Assembly: GCA_025934615.1 (NCBI GenBank)
Contig: JAICXS010000120.1
Span: forward strand, 1-6,354
DNA length: 6,354 nucleotides
From: Nitrospiraceae bacterium
GTDB taxonomy: Bacteria; Nitrospirota; Nitrospiria; Nitrospirales; Nitrospiraceae
Direction of reading: 5' to 3'
This document shows positions 5,068 to 6,354 of the stretch, piece by piece. Position numbers and translations under genes: made by a program. The notes under the pieces were generated by a model, which saw nothing but the letters and a program-made list of their open reading frames with translations, had not been told where the DNA came from and searched no databases. Numbering within the stretch: position 1 is the first letter of the stretch; each line of letters begins with the position of its first letter.

Positions 5068-6354
5068 AGTCATCGGGATCGATTTGGGAACCACCAATTC
5101 ATGCGTGGCGATCATGAGTGGAGGAGACCCCGTCGTTATCGCCAATGCCGAAGGAAGCCGAACAACGCCGTCTGTCGTAGGCATTACGGATAAAGGCGAG
5201 CGCCTAGTCGGACAGATCGCCAAACGACAGGCCATTACCAATCCTGAGAATACGATTTTCTCGGTGAAACGTTTAATGGGCCGGAAGTTCAATACTCGAC
5301 AGGTCCAGGAAGCGATGAAGCGCCTCCCCTATAAGATTGTGGAAGCCAGTAACGGGGACGCGCATGTGGAAATTCGTGGGAAGCATTATAGTCCCCCTGA
5401 AGTTTCCGCGATGATTCTGCAGAAAATGAGGCAGACTGCGGAAGACTACCTTGGCGAAAAAGTGACGGAAGCCGTGATCACCGTACCCGCTTACTTTGAC
5501 GACAGTCAGCGACAAGCGACGAAGGACGCCGGGCAAATCGCCGGATTGAACGTCTTGCGCATCATCAATGAACCGACAGCGGCCTCGCTGGCCTACGGAT
5601 TGGATAAGAAAAAAGACGAACGGATCGCCGTGTATGATCTCGGCGGTGGAACCTTCGATATTTCGATTCTGGAAATCGGCGAAGGTGTGTTCGAGGTGAA
5701 ATCCACCAATGGCGATACCTATTTGGGCGGCGACGACTTCGACCAGCGCATCATGGATTGGCTGGTGGATGAATTTAAGAAGGATCAGGGCATCGATCTC
5801 CGCAAGGACCGCATGGCCCTTCAACGGCTCAAGGAAGCGGCGGAGCGCGCCAAGATTGAGCTCTCCTCATCGCAGGAAAGCGAAATCAACCTGCCCTTTA
5901 TCACGGCCGACGCCAGCGGACCGAAGCATTTGGTCATGAAGCTGACACGAGCGAAGCTGGAACAATTGATCGACGATCTGGTGCAGCGCACGATTGAACC
6001 GTGCAAGAAAGCGCTTGCCGACGCCGGCGTCAGCGCACGCGACATCAATGAAGTCGTGCTGGTCGGCGGCATGACCCGGATGCCGAAAGTCATTCAGGCT
6101 GTGCGCGAGTTCTTCGGAAAAGAACCGCATAAGGGTGTCAATCCGGACGAAGTGGTTGCCATTGGCGCCGGAGTCCAGGGTGGCGTGCTGAAGGGTGAAG
6201 TGAAGGATGTCCTCCTACTGGACGTCACGCCACTCACGCTCGGCATCGAAACCTTAGGCGGAGTGTTCACGCATCTCATCGAACGGAATACGACGGTTCC
6301 GACAAAGAAGAGCCAGATCTTCTCGACCGCAGCGGACAATCAAACCGCGGTCAC
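5060..6354 (+). CDS. dnaK: Chaperone protein DnaK (Hsp70), N-terminal part (3' end cut by the window edge)
   Basis: ATP-driven Hsp70 chaperone that binds exposed hydrophobic segments of client proteins, working with GrpE and a DnaJ protein. The window holds 431 full codons plus two bases without a stop, about two thirds of the usual 610-645 residues. The complete nucleotide-binding domain is present: phosphate loop IGIDLGTTNS (5-14), NEPTAASLAYG, the second Hsp70 signature DLGGGTFDIS starting at D193 with the autophosphorylation-type threonine T198, and the third signature VLVGGMTRMPKV (333-344). The interdomain linker VLLLDVTPL begins at 384, followed by the start of the substrate-binding domain (TLGIETLGGVFTHLIERNTTVPTKKS). 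A minor variation is IGAGVQGGVL (368-377) where IGAAIQGGVL is more usual. The start at 5060 is supported by the MGKVIGIDLGTTNS opening and a strong ribosome site. A dnaJ gene may follow beyond the edge, but this cannot be seen. Confidence 0.98.
   Translation, partial: MGKVIGIDLGTTNSCVAIMSGGDPVVIANAEGSRTTPSVVGITDKGERLVGQIAKRQAITNPENTIFSVKRLMGRKFNTRQVQEAMKRLPYKIVEASNGDAHVEIRGKHYSPPEVSAMILQKMRQTAEDYLGEKVTEAVITVPAYFDDSQRQATKDAGQIAGLNVLRIINEPTAASLAYGLDKKKDERIAVYDLGGGTFDISILEIGEGVFEVKSTNGDTYLGGDDFDQRIMDWLVDEFKKDQGIDLRKDRMALQRLKEAAERAKIELSSSQESEINLPFITADASGPKHLVMKLTRAKLEQLIDDLVQRTIEPCKKALADAGVSARDINEVVLVGGMTRMPKVIQAVREFFGKEPHKGVNPDEVVAIGAGVQGGVLKGEVKDVLLLDVTPLTLGIETLGGVFTHLIERNTTVPTKKSQIFSTAADNQTAV

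Noticed and set aside
5273..5824. Open frame of 183 codons antisense to dnaK
   Set aside because: Antisense open frames over Hsp70 genes are a known artefact of conserved codon patterns. No ribosome site or independent family likeness is visible.

Overview
The window is a compact bacterial chromosome segment with six genes, all on the + strand and packed almost end to end: valS (3' part only), nadC, birA, coaX, grpE and dnaK (5' part only). The coding sequence is moderately GC-rich. The set of cofactor genes (type III pantothenate kinase and a biotin ligase without a DNA-binding domain), their order and the style of the proteins resemble Nitrospira-type bacteria (phylum Nitrospirota). That placement is an inference from remembered synteny, not a search result.

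Layout. Bases 1-1764 hold the C-terminal two thirds of valyl-tRNA synthetase. Ten bases later nadC (quinolinate phosphoribosyltransferase, NAD synthesis) runs 1775-2665. Its stop codon shares one base with the start of birA (biotin-protein ligase, 2665-3534). A 99-base AT-rich gap carrying short inverted and direct repeats separates birA from coaX (pantothenate kinase, CoA synthesis, 3634-4419). An 87-base gap with a weak promoter candidate follows. Then come grpE (4507-5067) and dnaK (5060 to the edge), which overlap by 8 bases and both have strong ribosome binding sites.

Function. The first four genes cover tRNA charging and three cofactor routes (NAD, biotin attachment, CoA). The last two are the Hsp70 chaperone and its nucleotide exchange factor, which work as one machine. 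The cofactor block and the chaperone block may be one long transcript or two units divided at the 87-base gap. No hrcA gene or CIRCE operator is visible in this window.

No mobile element, CRISPR array, RNA gene or unknown system was found. This reads as an ordinary housekeeping region. The second-look items are small: two non-coding gaps, a perfect hairpin inside valS, start sites without Shine-Dalgarno sequences, and a few local protein features.
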